A stretch of 16,754 bases of DNA from Vulcanimicrobiota bacterium. GTDB lineage: Bacteria; Vulcanimicrobiota; Xenobia; Xenobiales; JADMJV01. Within the stretch, counting starts at the first letter, position 1. Every line of letters begins with the position of its first letter. Made by a program: the position numbers and the translations under genes. Of this stretch, positions 6,292 through 14,025 are shown in pieces. The notes beneath the pieces are model-generated. The model saw nothing but the letters and a program-made list of their open reading frames with translations, was not told the origin of the DNA and did no database searches. The stretch is from positions 1 to 16,754 of the forward strand of contig JAEXNA010000148.1 in NCBI GenBank assembly GCA_023447635.1, given 5' to 3'.

Positions 6292-9200
6292 ATGGAAGAA
6301 GCCTTCAAGCGCGCCGCAAGCGAGCGTATTCTGATTCTCGATGGAGCCATGGGAACGGCCCTGCAAGCTTACAAGCTGCAGGAAGCCGATTTCCGTGGCT
6401 CTCGTTTTGCCGATTGGCCGAGCCCGCTTCAGGGCTGTAACGATCTGCTCTGCCTGACCCGACCCGAGGTCGTCGAAGAGGTTCACACGGCCTACATCGA
6501 GGCGGGTTCGGATCTGATCGAGACCAACACTTTCAACGCCCAGTCGCTGTCGATGGCCGACTACGGCGCTCAGTCGCTGGTCTGGGAGATCAACGTCGAG
6601 GCGGCCCGTCTGGCGCGACGCTGCGCCGACCGTGCGGGGCGCACGGTGTGGGTGGCGGGCGCCGTTGGTCCCACCTCGAAAACGCTGTCGCTTTCGGTTG
6701 ACGTCAATCGCCCGGGCGCTCGCGAAGTGACCTTCCCCCAGGTGCGGGAGGCCTACGCCGAGCAGATCGAGGCGCTGATCGAGGGCGGTATCGACTGCTT
6801 GCTGATCGAGACGATCTTCGACACCCAGAACTCGAAGGCCGCCGTAGTGGCCGCCGAGCAGGTGTTCCGCAAGATCGGGCGCCGTTTGCCGATCTTGATT
6901 TCGGTGACCATCACCGATCGCAGCGGACGTACGCTGTCGGGCCAGCAACTCGAAGCGTTCTGGCACTCGATTCGCCACTGCAATCCGCTCTGCGTGGGCC
7001 TGAACTGCGCCCTGGGCGCCGACGAGATGACGACCTACCTCGGTGAGCTGTCAGGACTGGCCGATACTCTTGTCTCGTGCTACCCCAACGCCGGTTTGCC
7101 CAACGCTCTGGGCGGTTACGATGAGACGCCCGAGCAGATGGCTAAGGTTCTGGCTCGCTTTGCCGAGAACGGCTGGCTGAACATGGTGGGAGGCTGCTGC
7201 GGCACCACGCCGGCCTTTATCAAGGCGATCGCCGAAGAGATGAAGGGGCGCGCTCCGCGTCGCCCTTCGCCCACCAAGCAGCAGTTCGCGGTCAGCGGTC
7301 TGGAGACGTTCCGGCAAGACGCCGACACGGGGCTGATCGTGGTGGGGGAGAGGACCAATGTGACCGGCTCTCCCAAGTTTGCTCGTCTGGTTCGCGAAGG
7401 CGACCTGGACGGCGCGCTGACGGTGGCTCGACAGCAGGTCGAAAACGGAGCTAACCTGCTCGATGTGAACATGGACGAAGGGCTGCTCGATTCCGAGGGG
7501 CTGATGCGACAGTTCCTGAACCTGCTGGCCTCCGAGCCCGACATCTCGCGCGTTCCGCTGATGATCGACTCGTCCCGCTGGGAAGTGCTGGTGGCTGGAC
7601 TAGAGTGCGCCCAGGGGCGCTGCGTGGTCAACAGTATCTCGCTCAAAGACGGGGAAGAAGAGTTCCTGAAGCGGGCCCGCTTCCTGAAAGAGTTCGGCGC
7701 GGCCGCGGTGGTCATGGCGTTCGACGAGCAGGGTCAGGCCGACACTACCGAGCGACGCATCGCCATCTGCAAGCGAGCCTACGGACTGCTGGTCGAGCAG
7801 GCGGGCTGGCAGCCGTGCGATATCATCTTCGACCCCAATGTGCTGACGGTGGCGACGGGGATCCCCGAGCACGACGGCTACGGCTTGTCGTTCATCGAGT
7901 CGATCACAGCCATCAAGCGCGAGTGCCCCGGTGTGCTGATCTCGGGGGGGATTTCGAACGTGTCGTTCTCGTTCCGAGGAAACAACCCGGTTCGCGAAGC
8001 GATGCACACGGTGTTCATGTACCACGCTCTGAAGGCCGGACTGGACATGGCCATCGTCAACGCGGGCATGCTTGGCATCTACGAGGATATTCCCGAGGAT
8101 CTTCGGATCGCTGTGGAGGACGTGCTGCTGGCGCGCCACCCCGAGGCGACGGAGAACCTCCTGACGATCGCCGAGAAGTACCGCCACGAGGGCGGTGAGA
8201 AGGTGACCGAGCAGGCCGTCGTGGCCTGGCGTCAGGGCACGGTCGAAGAGCGCCTCTCGCACGCCCTGGTCAACGGCCAGGTCGACTACATCGATGAAGA
8301 TGTCGAGGAGGCTCGGCAAAAGTACCCCCGTCCACTCGAGGTGATCGAGGGTCCGCTGATGGCCGGTATGTCGGTTGTCGGTGAGCGCTTCGGCGAGGGC
8401 AAGATGTTCTTGCCTCAGGTGGTCAAGAGCGCCCGCGTGATGAAGAAGGCGGTAGCTTATCTGCTGCCGTTCATGGACGCTGAGAAAGAGTCGGGAGGGG
8501 CCCGCTCGCAGGGCAAGATCCTGATGGCTACGGTGAAAGGCGACGTCCACGACATCGGTAAAAACATCGTGGGCGTGGTGCTGGGCTGTAACGGCTTCGA
8601 GGTGATCGACCTGGGGGTCATGGTGCCCACGGAAGAGATCTTGCGCCAGGCGCGCGCTCATCAGGTCGACCTGGTGGGCCTGTCCGGCCTGATCACGCCG
8701 TCGCTCGACGAGATGGTCAAAGTGGCCGAAGCGATGGCTCGCGACGGCTTCGAGCAGCCGCTCCTGATTGGCGGGGCGACCACCAGCGCGACCCATACGG
8801 CGCTGAAGATCGCGCCCGTCACGGAGCAGACCGTAGTCCACGTGCTGGACGCTTCGCGGGCGGCCGCAGTGTGCAGTAAGCTGCTGGATAAGGCGTCGTC
8901 GGCGGGCTACCTGGCCGAGATTCAGGCCGAGCACGTGCGACTGCGCGAGCGCTTCCTGCAGCGTAGCCAGGTCGCGCTGCTTCCGCTGGCCGAGGCGCGT
9001 TCCAAGCACTGGACCTACGTCGCGCCGTCGGGTGGGCTACCGCAGAGTGGCGCGTTGTCCCAGGTTCAGGTGCGCGATCCGCTACCTCTGGAAGAACTGG
9101 TGCCGCTGATCGATTGGACTCCGTTCTTCATTGTTTGGCAGATGCGCGGCGTGTATCCCCGCATTCTCGAGCGTCCCGAGGCCAAGAGCCTGTTCGACGA

Positions 9201-9900
9201 AGCGCTGGCCATGCTCGTCGACCTGGTGCGCTCGAAGACTTTGACCGCCAGGGCGGTTTTCTCGGTGATGCCGGCCCATTCGGAAGGCGACGATATCGTG
9301 GTCGGCGACTCGCGCTGGCCCATGTTGCGGCAGCAGACGGAGCGCAGCCAGGGTAAGCCGTCTCGATCGCTGGCCGACTTCTTGTCGCCGGACGGGGACA
9401 CTCTGGGGCTGTTCGCGGTCACCGCGGGCTTTGGCTGCGAAGAGGCGGCCAAGATCTATGAAGCCGACCACGACGATTACCACGCCATCATGGTGCGAGC
9501 GCTGGCCGACCGTCTGGCCGAAGCGGGCGCCGAGTGGGTGCATCGCGAGCTTCGCATCGGCTGGGGTCTGGAGACGCGCGAGAGCTTCTCTCCCGAGCAG
9601 CTGATCAAGGAAGAGTACTCCGGGATTCGACCCGCTCCAGGCTATCCGGCCTGCCCCGACCACGTGACCAAGCGCGAGCTCTGGAAGCTACTCGAGGTCG
9701 AGAAGCACACCGGGATGAAGCTGCTCGACTCGGGCGCGATGTGGCCGGCGGCTTCGGTCAGCGGGATGGTTTTCCATCATCCCGAGTCTCGCTACTTCGC
9801 CATCAACCGGATCGGAGCGGATCAGCTCGACGACTACGCCCGGCGCCTGGGAGAGAATCCGGACGACGTCGCTCGCCGTCTGGCTACCCTGCTCTCGTGA
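6292..9900 (+). CDS. metH: Cobalamin-dependent methionine synthase
   Basis: About 1202 residues, close to the 1227 of E. coli MetH, with all four modules. The homocysteine domain comes first (GAMGTALQAYKL near 18); its zinc ligands are C239 (GLNCALG) and C302/C303 (GGCCGTT). The methyltetrahydrofolate (pterin) domain follows from about 345 (GERTNVTGS, DVNMDEG). The cobalamin domain carries DVHDIGKN, with H753 as the lower axial ligand. The C-terminal reactivation domain has RPAPGYPACPDH starting at R1113, the S-adenosylmethionine site. The enzyme moves a methyl group from 5-methyl-tetrahydrofolate to homocysteine in the cytoplasm, and is reactivated by reductive methylation with S-adenosylmethionine. 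ATG 6292 has AGGAG five bases upstream; ATG 6289 and ATG 6268 are in-frame alternatives. No key residue looks missing. Its end overlaps the next gene. No riboswitch is seen upstream, so control may come from the preceding gene's promoter. Confidence 0.98.
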   Translation: MEEAFKRAASERILILDGAMGTALQAYKLQEADFRGSRFADWPSPLQGCNDLLCLTRPEVVEEVHTAYIEAGSDLIETNTFNAQSLSMADYGAQSLVWEINVEAARLARRCADRAGRTVWVAGAVGPTSKTLSLSVDVNRPGAREVTFPQVREAYAEQIEALIEGGIDCLLIETIFDTQNSKAAVVAAEQVFRKIGRRLPILISVTITDRSGRTLSGQQLEAFWHSIRHCNPLCVGLNCALGADEMTTYLGELSGLADTLVSCYPNAGLPNALGGYDETPEQMAKVLARFAENGWLNMVGGCCGTTPAFIKAIAEEMKGRAPRRPSPTKQQFAVSGLETFRQDADTGLIVVGERTNVTGSPKFARLVREGDLDGALTVARQQVENGANLLDVNMDEGLLDSEGLMRQFLNLLASEPDISRVPLMIDSSRWEVLVAGLECAQGRCVVNSISLKDGEEEFLKRARFLKEFGAAAVVMAFDEQGQADTTERRIAICKRAYGLLVEQAGWQPCDIIFDPNVLTVATGIPEHDGYGLSFIESITAIKRECPGVLISGGISNVSFSFRGNNPVREAMHTVFMYHALKAGLDMAIVNAGMLGIYEDIPEDLRIAVEDVLLARHPEATENLLTIAEKYRHEGGEKVTEQAVVAWRQGTVEERLSHALVNGQVDYIDEDVEEARQKYPRPLEVIEGPLMAGMSVVGERFGEGKMFLPQVVKSARVMKKAVAYLLPFMDAEKESGGARSQGKILMATVKGDVHDIGKNIVGVVLGCNGFEVIDLGVMVPTEEILRQARAHQVDLVGLSGLITPSLDEMVKVAEAMARDGFEQPLLIGGATTSATHTALKIAPVTEQTVVHVLDASRAAAVCSKLLDKASSAGYLAEIQAEHVRLRERFLQRSQVALLPLAEARSKHWTYVAPSGGLPQSGALSQVQVRDPLPLEELVPLIDWTPFFIVWQMRGVYPRILERPEAKSLFDEALAMLVDLVRSKTLTARAVFSVMPAHSEGDDIVVGDSRWPMLRQQTERSQGKPSRSLADFLSPDGDTLGLFAVTAGFGCEEAAKIYEADHDDYHAIMVRALADRLAEAGAEWVHRELRIGWGLETRESFSPEQLIKEEYSGIRPAPGYPACPDHVTKRELWKLLEVEKHTGMKLLDSGAMWPAASVSGMVFHHPESRYFAINRIGADQLDDYARRLGENPDDVARRLATLLS

Positions 9901-10685
9901 CCGCGCTTTTCTCCGAGCCGGGTCGTCATCACGCGATCTGGAAGGAGTGGAGGCGGATCGGCAAGGGCCAGGACGAGCGGTTTTTTCTGGAGCACCGCGC
10001 GGCGGTGCTGGAATCGCTGGAGGGGGCGCGCCCGCCCGAGCAGGTTCTACTCTCGCGTCAGCTTTTCGACTCGGATCCCAAGGGGTGGGAGGGGAAGGCT
10101 CGCGCGGCGACGGCGGTACGCTGGTTCATAATGGAGGGGAAGGCGCTTGACGAGGTCGCCTCGGTGCCCGCCAATAGCGGACTTTGCGGTGTCTATCGTC
10201 CCGCCCAAGCTGTCTGGGAGGAGTTGCTGGAGCAGCGACTTTTGCTGGTTCTCTGGGACCTGACCGACCCTGGAAACCTCGGTACTTTGATTCGTGCGGC
10301 GGCCGCTTTGGGTCAGTCGTCCCTGCTTTGTCTGGGTGGCTGTCGAGCCTGGGCGGCCAAGGTCGCTCGTTCGTCGGCCGGGGCGCTCTTGAACGCTCGC
10401 TTGCTGCAGCTTCCGCTGGGGGAGGGGAGTGAGGCGCTGCAACGATTGAGAGCGGCGGGATATGGGCTACACGCGGCTTATCCTCGAGCGACCAGGGCCT
10501 TGCAGCAGGTCGAGTGGACGGAGCAGAGCGCCATTCTGCTGGGCAACGAGACTCGGGGCCTACCCGAAGAGTTGGCCGAGCAGACGACCCCGTTCCGCAT
10601 TCCCATGGCAGAGAACAGCGAGTCGCTCAACGTGGCGATGGCGGGTTCCATAGCCCTCTGGGAGTGGAGACGTGTCCATCTTTGA
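9897..10685 (+). CDS. TrmH/SpoU-family RNA 2'-O-methyltransferase
   Basis: 262 residues. A SPOUT-fold enzyme that methylates a ribose 2'-OH in rRNA or tRNA using S-adenosylmethionine. The three signature motifs are present: motif 1 in LVLWDLTDPGNLGTLIRAAA (N127 and catalytic-type R133), motif 2 in LLGNETRGLPEE (G216, N217, E218), and motif 3 in IPMAENSESLNVAMAG (E242, S243, L244, N245), which together form the knot that holds the cofactor. The N-terminal 100 residues (RRIGKGQDERFFLEHRAAV) resemble the substrate-binding domain of RlmB/TsnR-type members. The target nucleotide cannot be told. The GTG start overlaps the metH stop as GTGA. No independent ribosome site is obvious, so translation is probably coupled to metH. 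That pairs an enzyme consuming S-adenosylmethionine with one that replenishes methionine. The match to the family is strong; the specific name is left open. Confidence 0.93.
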   Translation: MTALFSEPGRHHAIWKEWRRIGKGQDERFFLEHRAAVLESLEGARPPEQVLLSRQLFDSDPKGWEGKARAATAVRWFIMEGKALDEVASVPANSGLCGVYRPAQAVWEELLEQRLLLVLWDLTDPGNLGTLIRAAAALGQSSLLCLGGCRAWAAKVARSSAGALLNARLLQLPLGEGSEALQRLRAAGYGLHAAYPRATRALQQVEWTEQSAILLGNETRGLPEELAEQTTPFRIPMAENSESLNVAMAGSIALWEWRRVHL

Positions 10686-10841
10686 GGACGATTTCAGGGC
10701 GACGGATTAGTTTGTCCCCAGGCAGGGCATGATGGCCCGAGCGACACATTGAGGGGGAGTTCAGGGCGTCACGGCCACCCGATACGCGCCAGCGAGGGTC
10801 GTCGGAGCGCCATTGGAAGGTGTGAGCTACAGGTCCAGAGG

Positions 10842-10858
10842 GGTCGCTACAGGCGACC
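10842..10858. repeat. Inverted repeat GGTCGC/GCGACC upstream of the oxidase promoter
   Basis: GGTCGC (10842-10847), the loop TACAG, and GCGACC (10853-10858) form a perfect 6-bp inverted repeat ending 8 bases before the -35 box. Its centre is about 52 bases before the predicted transcription start, a position used by activators. The rest of the gap from 10686 to 10841 shows only a repeated TTCAGGGCG (about 10690 and 10759) and no clear terminator for the upstream genes. Confidence 0.35.
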
Positions 10859-10866
10859 TATCTGAG

Positions 10867-10895
10867 TTGACATAGCTTGTGAAATCCTTCACAAT
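10867..10895 (+). promoter_or_regulatory. Sigma-70-type promoter of the oxidase operon
   Basis: A perfect -35 box TTGACA (10867-10872), an ideal 17-bp spacer and a -10 box CACAAT (10890-10895, 4 of 6) are followed by a purine-rich leader. The ribosome site GGGAG (10908-10912) lies nine bases before ATG 10922. The predicted transcription start is near 10902. The promoter overlaps the longer TTG-initiated reading of the gene and so supports the ATG start. Confidence 0.75.
10877..10894. promoter_or_regulatory. Perfect Rex-type operator over the oxidase promoter
   Basis: TTGTGAAATCCTTCACAA is an exact inverted repeat with 7-bp arms and a 4-bp spacer. It equals the operator pattern TTGTGAA-N4-TTCACAA known for Rex, the repressor that leaves DNA when the NADH/NAD+ ratio rises. 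It fills the -35/-10 spacer and most of the -10 box, where a bound protein would block RNA polymerase. The core TGTGA-N6-TCACA is also the Crp consensus, so a Crp/Fnr-family protein is the alternative. An activator would be expected further upstream, which favours a repressor. No regulator gene is in the window. Confidence 0.75.
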
Positions 10896-10921
10896 TGGCG
10901 CGGGATTGGGAGTTAAAGTTC

Positions 10922-12751
10922 ATGGTGAGAGAATCGAAGAGTCTGGGGGATACGGCTTTTCCGAGCCCCTTTGCACTGTTTGTGAGGGTTCTCGTTGTCA
11001 GCACGGCGCTGCTGGTGTTTATTGGAGCCATGGTCACCACGACGGGTTCCGGTCTGTCGGTACCCGATTGGCCTCTCTCTTTCGGTAAGATCAACCCTCG
11101 TATGGTCGGAGGCGTGGCTTTCGAGCACGGGCATCGCCTGGTCGCCTCGGCGGTGGGCTTTCTGGTCCTGGTGGCGGCTATCTGGGCCTCCGTCATTCGC
11201 GCCGCCACCACCGTCCGCCGCCTGGCACTGTTCGCCCTGGCGCTGGTGATCTTCCAGGGTCTGCTGGGCGGACTTACGGTGCTGATGCGCCTGCCCACCG
11301 CCGTTTCGGTGGCCCACGGAACCACAGCTCAGCTGTTCTTCTGCACCATCGTTGGTCTGATGTGGGTCACCTCCTCGAGCTTCGTAAGGGCTGAGGGGAC
11401 GATCACTGGCGGGGCCGCTCGCAATCTGCTGATTGCCTCCTCTGGGATGACGTGCCTGGTGCTGCTCCAACTTCTGGTCGGCGCGACCATGCGCCATATG
11501 GGTGCCGGCCTGGTTATTCCGGACTTCCCCACCTCGCTCGGGCACATCGTGCCGCCGCTGGCCTCGACCGAGATCGCTATCAACTTCACCCACCGCCTGA
11601 TGGGCATGGCCGTCGCCGCGATGGCCATTCTGCTCTGCCTGCGTATCTACCGCTTTCATAAGTCGGAAAAGGCGCTGGTCCGCCTGGTGACTCTGCTGGT
11701 CGGTTTGGTCGCCGTGCAGATCACCCTGGGCGCTTTGACCGTCTGGCATTCCCGGGCGCTGGTGCCTACCTCGCTACATGTGATGAATGGCGCCATGGTT
11801 CTGGCCACGGCGTTCTCCATCTACCTCTGGTCCTGGAAGTTGACCCGACCCGCTCGGGCCAAGTCGGAAAATGGGGAAGAGGCCACTGGTGCGACCCGGA
11901 TGCAGGACGTGAGCCGGGCGGACTGGATGGAGTTGGCCAAGGTTCGCTTGACCACCATGAGCGTCTTCACAGCGCTTTGCGGATACGCTCTGGGCTCGCA
12001 GCCCTGGACGGTCAAAGGTGTGGTGGTCACGGTGGTCGGTGTCTTCCTGCTGGGCGCTGGTTCGAGCATGCTCAACCACGTGATGGAAGTCGAGACGGAC
12101 GCTCGGATGGACCGGACTCGTAATCGCCCTATCCCTGCAGGACGCGTGCATCCCGCGCTGGTCGAACGCACCGGCGGACTGCTGGTGGCCGCAGGCACCC
12201 TGGGCCTGGGACTCTGGCAGCCCTGGGCCGGCCTGCTGGCCTTCGCCGCATTTTTCTCCTACGTCTTCATGTACACTCCAATGAAGTCGTGGAGCCCTTC
12301 CTGTACGGTGGTCGGCGCGGTACCCGGAGCCTTGCCGGTGCTGGTCGGCTACGTGGTGGGCCAGGGCGCGCTGGATCTGGGTGGACTGATCCTTTTCGCC
12401 ATCCTCTTCCTTTGGCAGCTGCCCCACTTCATGGCCATCGCCTGGCTCTGTCGGGAAGACTACGCTCGGGCCGGATTGCCGATGGTCACGGTGATCGATC
12501 CCGAAGGGCGTCTGGCTTCGTCCCAGATCCTGATCTACAGCCTGGCCTTGCTGCCGGTATCGCTCGCGCCCACCCTGGTGGGAATGACGGGCCAACTCTA
12601 TTTTTACTGCGCCTTGATCCTCGGACTGGTTTACCTGTACTCCGGGGTGCTGCTTTGCTGGCGCAAAACCGCGGTGGCAGCGCGCAAGCTGCTGCTCACC
12701 TCGGTGGTCTACCTACCCCTTCTCTACGGAGTGATGGTCGCTAATCAATAG
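10922..12751 (+). CDS. ctaAB: Fused haem A synthase (CtaA) and haem O synthase (CtaB)
   Basis: 609 residues, a multi-pass membrane protein carrying two enzymes that are usually separate. Residues 1 to about 310 are CtaA/Cox15: the GAMVTTTGSGLSVPDWPLSFG opening, EHGHR (E68, H69, H71), H132 (VAHGTT), H224 (NFTHR) and H286 (TSLHVMN), so all four haem-binding histidine regions are present. A polar linker (about 311-333, with ENGEEATGATR) joins it to CtaB (about 334-605), a UbiA-family prenyltransferase. CtaB has N385-x3-E-x3-D393-x3-D397 followed by RTRNRPIPAGR, and the second motif DYARAGLPM (513-521). CtaB adds a farnesyl tail to haem B, giving haem O; CtaA oxidises that to haem A for subunit I. 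Product transfer inside one chain is plausible. ATG 10922 has GGGAG nine bases upstream; the TTG at 10895 lies in the promoter. It is first in the oxidase operon. I recall similar fusions in a few lineages, including Thermus. Confidence 0.95.
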   Translation: MVRESKSLGDTAFPSPFALFVRVLVVSTALLVFIGAMVTTTGSGLSVPDWPLSFGKINPRMVGGVAFEHGHRLVASAVGFLVLVAAIWASVIRAATTVRRLALFALALVIFQGLLGGLTVLMRLPTAVSVAHGTTAQLFFCTIVGLMWVTSSSFVRAEGTITGGAARNLLIASSGMTCLVLLQLLVGATMRHMGAGLVIPDFPTSLGHIVPPLASTEIAINFTHRLMGMAVAAMAILLCLRIYRFHKSEKALVRLVTLLVGLVAVQITLGALTVWHSRALVPTSLHVMNGAMVLATAFSIYLWSWKLTRPARAKSENGEEATGATRMQDVSRADWMELAKVRLTTMSVFTALCGYALGSQPWTVKGVVVTVVGVFLLGAGSSMLNHVMEVETDARMDRTRNRPIPAGRVHPALVERTGGLLVAAGTLGLGLWQPWAGLLAFAAFFSYVFMYTPMKSWSPSCTVVGAVPGALPVLVGYVVGQGALDLGGLILFAILFLWQLPHFMAIAWLCREDYARAGLPMVTVIDPEGRLASSQILIYSLALLPVSLAPTLVGMTGQLYFYCALILGLVYLYSGVLLCWRKTAVAARKLLLTSVVYLPLLYGVMVANQ

Positions 12752-12830
12752 CTCATCTTTCGAGGAGGGGCCAGGGGTCCAACGGATGAAACGTTCCGAA
12801 CCTTAGTAGAAGTCATCGACGAGGAATATG

Positions 12831-14015
12831 ATGTCAAACAGATACATGAAAGCCTTGAGCCCCGCGCTCTGGCGCTTTCTTCTCGCTCTGCTGGCGTTGA
12901 CGGTCACGGGCTGTGTGGACGGGGTGCGCAGCACCCTGGACGGACTCGGCCCCGTGGCCAATCGTCAAACCAGCACCTTCATGGTTACCCTCTGGGTTAG
13001 CCTTGTCATGTTCGCGGTAGTGGGATCCTTCCTGGTCTACTGCCTGGTCAAGTTCCATCACAAGGGACCGATCACGAAAGACACCCCGCTTCCCGATCAA
13101 GGCCACGGCAGCGCCGCGACCGAGATCGCCCTGATCCTGATCTCCGTATTCCTGGTCGGAGTCATCGCTTTGCCTACCGTGCAAGGCATTTTCTATGTCG
13201 GTACCGTGCCCACGGATCAAAAGGTCTATGAGGTCAACGTCACCGGTATTCAGTGGTGGTGGAAGTTCGAGTACCCCGAGTACGGCGTCGTCACCGCCAA
13301 CGAAATCGCCATCCCCGCCGGTCGCCCGGTCAAGTTCAACCTGAAAGCTCAGGATGTTCTGCACTCGTTCTGGGTGCCCCGTTTGGGCGGAAAGATGGAC
13401 CTCAACCCCGGTCAGGATAACTGGCTCTGGTTAGAGGCCGACCCGACCCTGCTCGCGGCCAACAACGACGAACTGGCCACCTCTATGAACAAAGCAGGTC
13501 AGCGCTGGGAACACCTGCCTGACGACTACCCCTTCCAGGGTTACGTTCTTTACGGGCAGTGCGCCGAATACTGTGGCTCGTCCCACGCCTTCATGCAGTT
13601 CCGCGTGCTGGTTCTCGATGATGCCAACTTCCAGAAGTGGATCGCCTGGCAGAAGGGCGACGCCAAGTCGACTCTGCCCGCCGCCGAGCGCACCGCCGCC
13701 GAGACCATGTTCAAGTCGAACCGCTGCGGTACGTGTCACACCATCCGTGGCGTACGCGGCGCGGCTGGACAGGTTGGCCCGGACCTGACCCACATCGGTT
13801 CTCGCACCTCGATCGCCGCTGGCTGGCTGGAAAACACCCCCGAGAACCTCGGTGAGTGGATCCAGAACCCCGGCGAGATCAAGCCCGAGAACATCATGCA
13901 TACCACCGGCTACAAACACCTCAACAAGTACGGTGAGGTCGTGTTGCCGGAGGGAACCGAAATCGACGATACAGAGAAAAAGGCGCTCGCCGAGTATCTC
14001 TACAGTCTGAAGTAA
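12831..14015 (+). CDS. coxB: Cytochrome c oxidase subunit II with fused cytochrome c (caa3 type)
   Basis: 394 residues. It accepts electrons at a C-terminal haem c and passes them through the binuclear CuA centre to haem a of subunit I. A lipoprotein signal ends at C28 (LTVTGC), so the N-terminus is probably lipidated. Two membrane helices follow (about 48-75 and 98-123). The CuA domain, outside the membrane, has H178 (VLHSFWVP), C244-A-E-Y-C248-G-S-S-H252-x2-M255, and the aromatic patch QWWWKFEYPEY. The cytochrome c part has C299-GT-C302-H303 and a likely axial M356 in ENIMHTTG, where PxMP-like contexts are commoner. Between WLWLEAD (to 204) and GYVLYGQC (237) lies an insertion of about 32 residues not usual in the family. 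ATG 12831 has GAGGA five bases upstream; ATG 12828 is the alternative. It follows ctaAB by 79 bp and precedes coxA by 10 bp. Confidence 0.97.
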   Translation: MSNRYMKALSPALWRFLLALLALTVTGCVDGVRSTLDGLGPVANRQTSTFMVTLWVSLVMFAVVGSFLVYCLVKFHHKGPITKDTPLPDQGHGSAATEIALILISVFLVGVIALPTVQGIFYVGTVPTDQKVYEVNVTGIQWWWKFEYPEYGVVTANEIAIPAGRPVKFNLKAQDVLHSFWVPRLGGKMDLNPGQDNWLWLEADPTLLAANNDELATSMNKAGQRWEHLPDDYPFQGYVLYGQCAEYCGSSHAFMQFRVLVLDDANFQKWIAWQKGDAKSTLPAAERTAAETMFKSNRCGTCHTIRGVRGAAGQVGPDLTHIGSRTSIAAGWLENTPENLGEWIQNPGEIKPENIMHTTGYKHLNKYGEVVLPEGTEIDDTEKKALAEYLYSLK

Positions 14016-14025
14016 GGAGCCGCTC

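Noticed and set aside
4399..6978. Minus-strand open frame of 859 codons
   Set aside because: It lies antisense to the repeat/zinc-ribbon gene and the start of metH, has His/Gln/Arg/Leu-heavy low-complexity composition, and matches no family. It is a by-product of GC-rich codon use on the other strand.
7600..9009. Minus-strand open frame of 469 codons
   Set aside because: Fully antisense to the well-supported pterin and cobalamin domains of metH; no motif.
9534..9896. Upstream extension of the RNA methyltransferase frame
   Set aside because: It overlaps the conserved end of metH out of frame and is Arg-rich; the family domain begins after GTG 9897.
10686..10760. Terminator after the RNA methyltransferase
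   Set aside because: Only weak GGGC/GCCC and bulged GGGCGAC/GTCCCC pairings are visible and there is no T-run, so I do not call it.
10895..10921. TTG start nine codons upstream in ctaAB
   Set aside because: It would lie inside the -10 box and operator, ahead of the predicted transcription start; ATG 10922 has a proper ribosome site.
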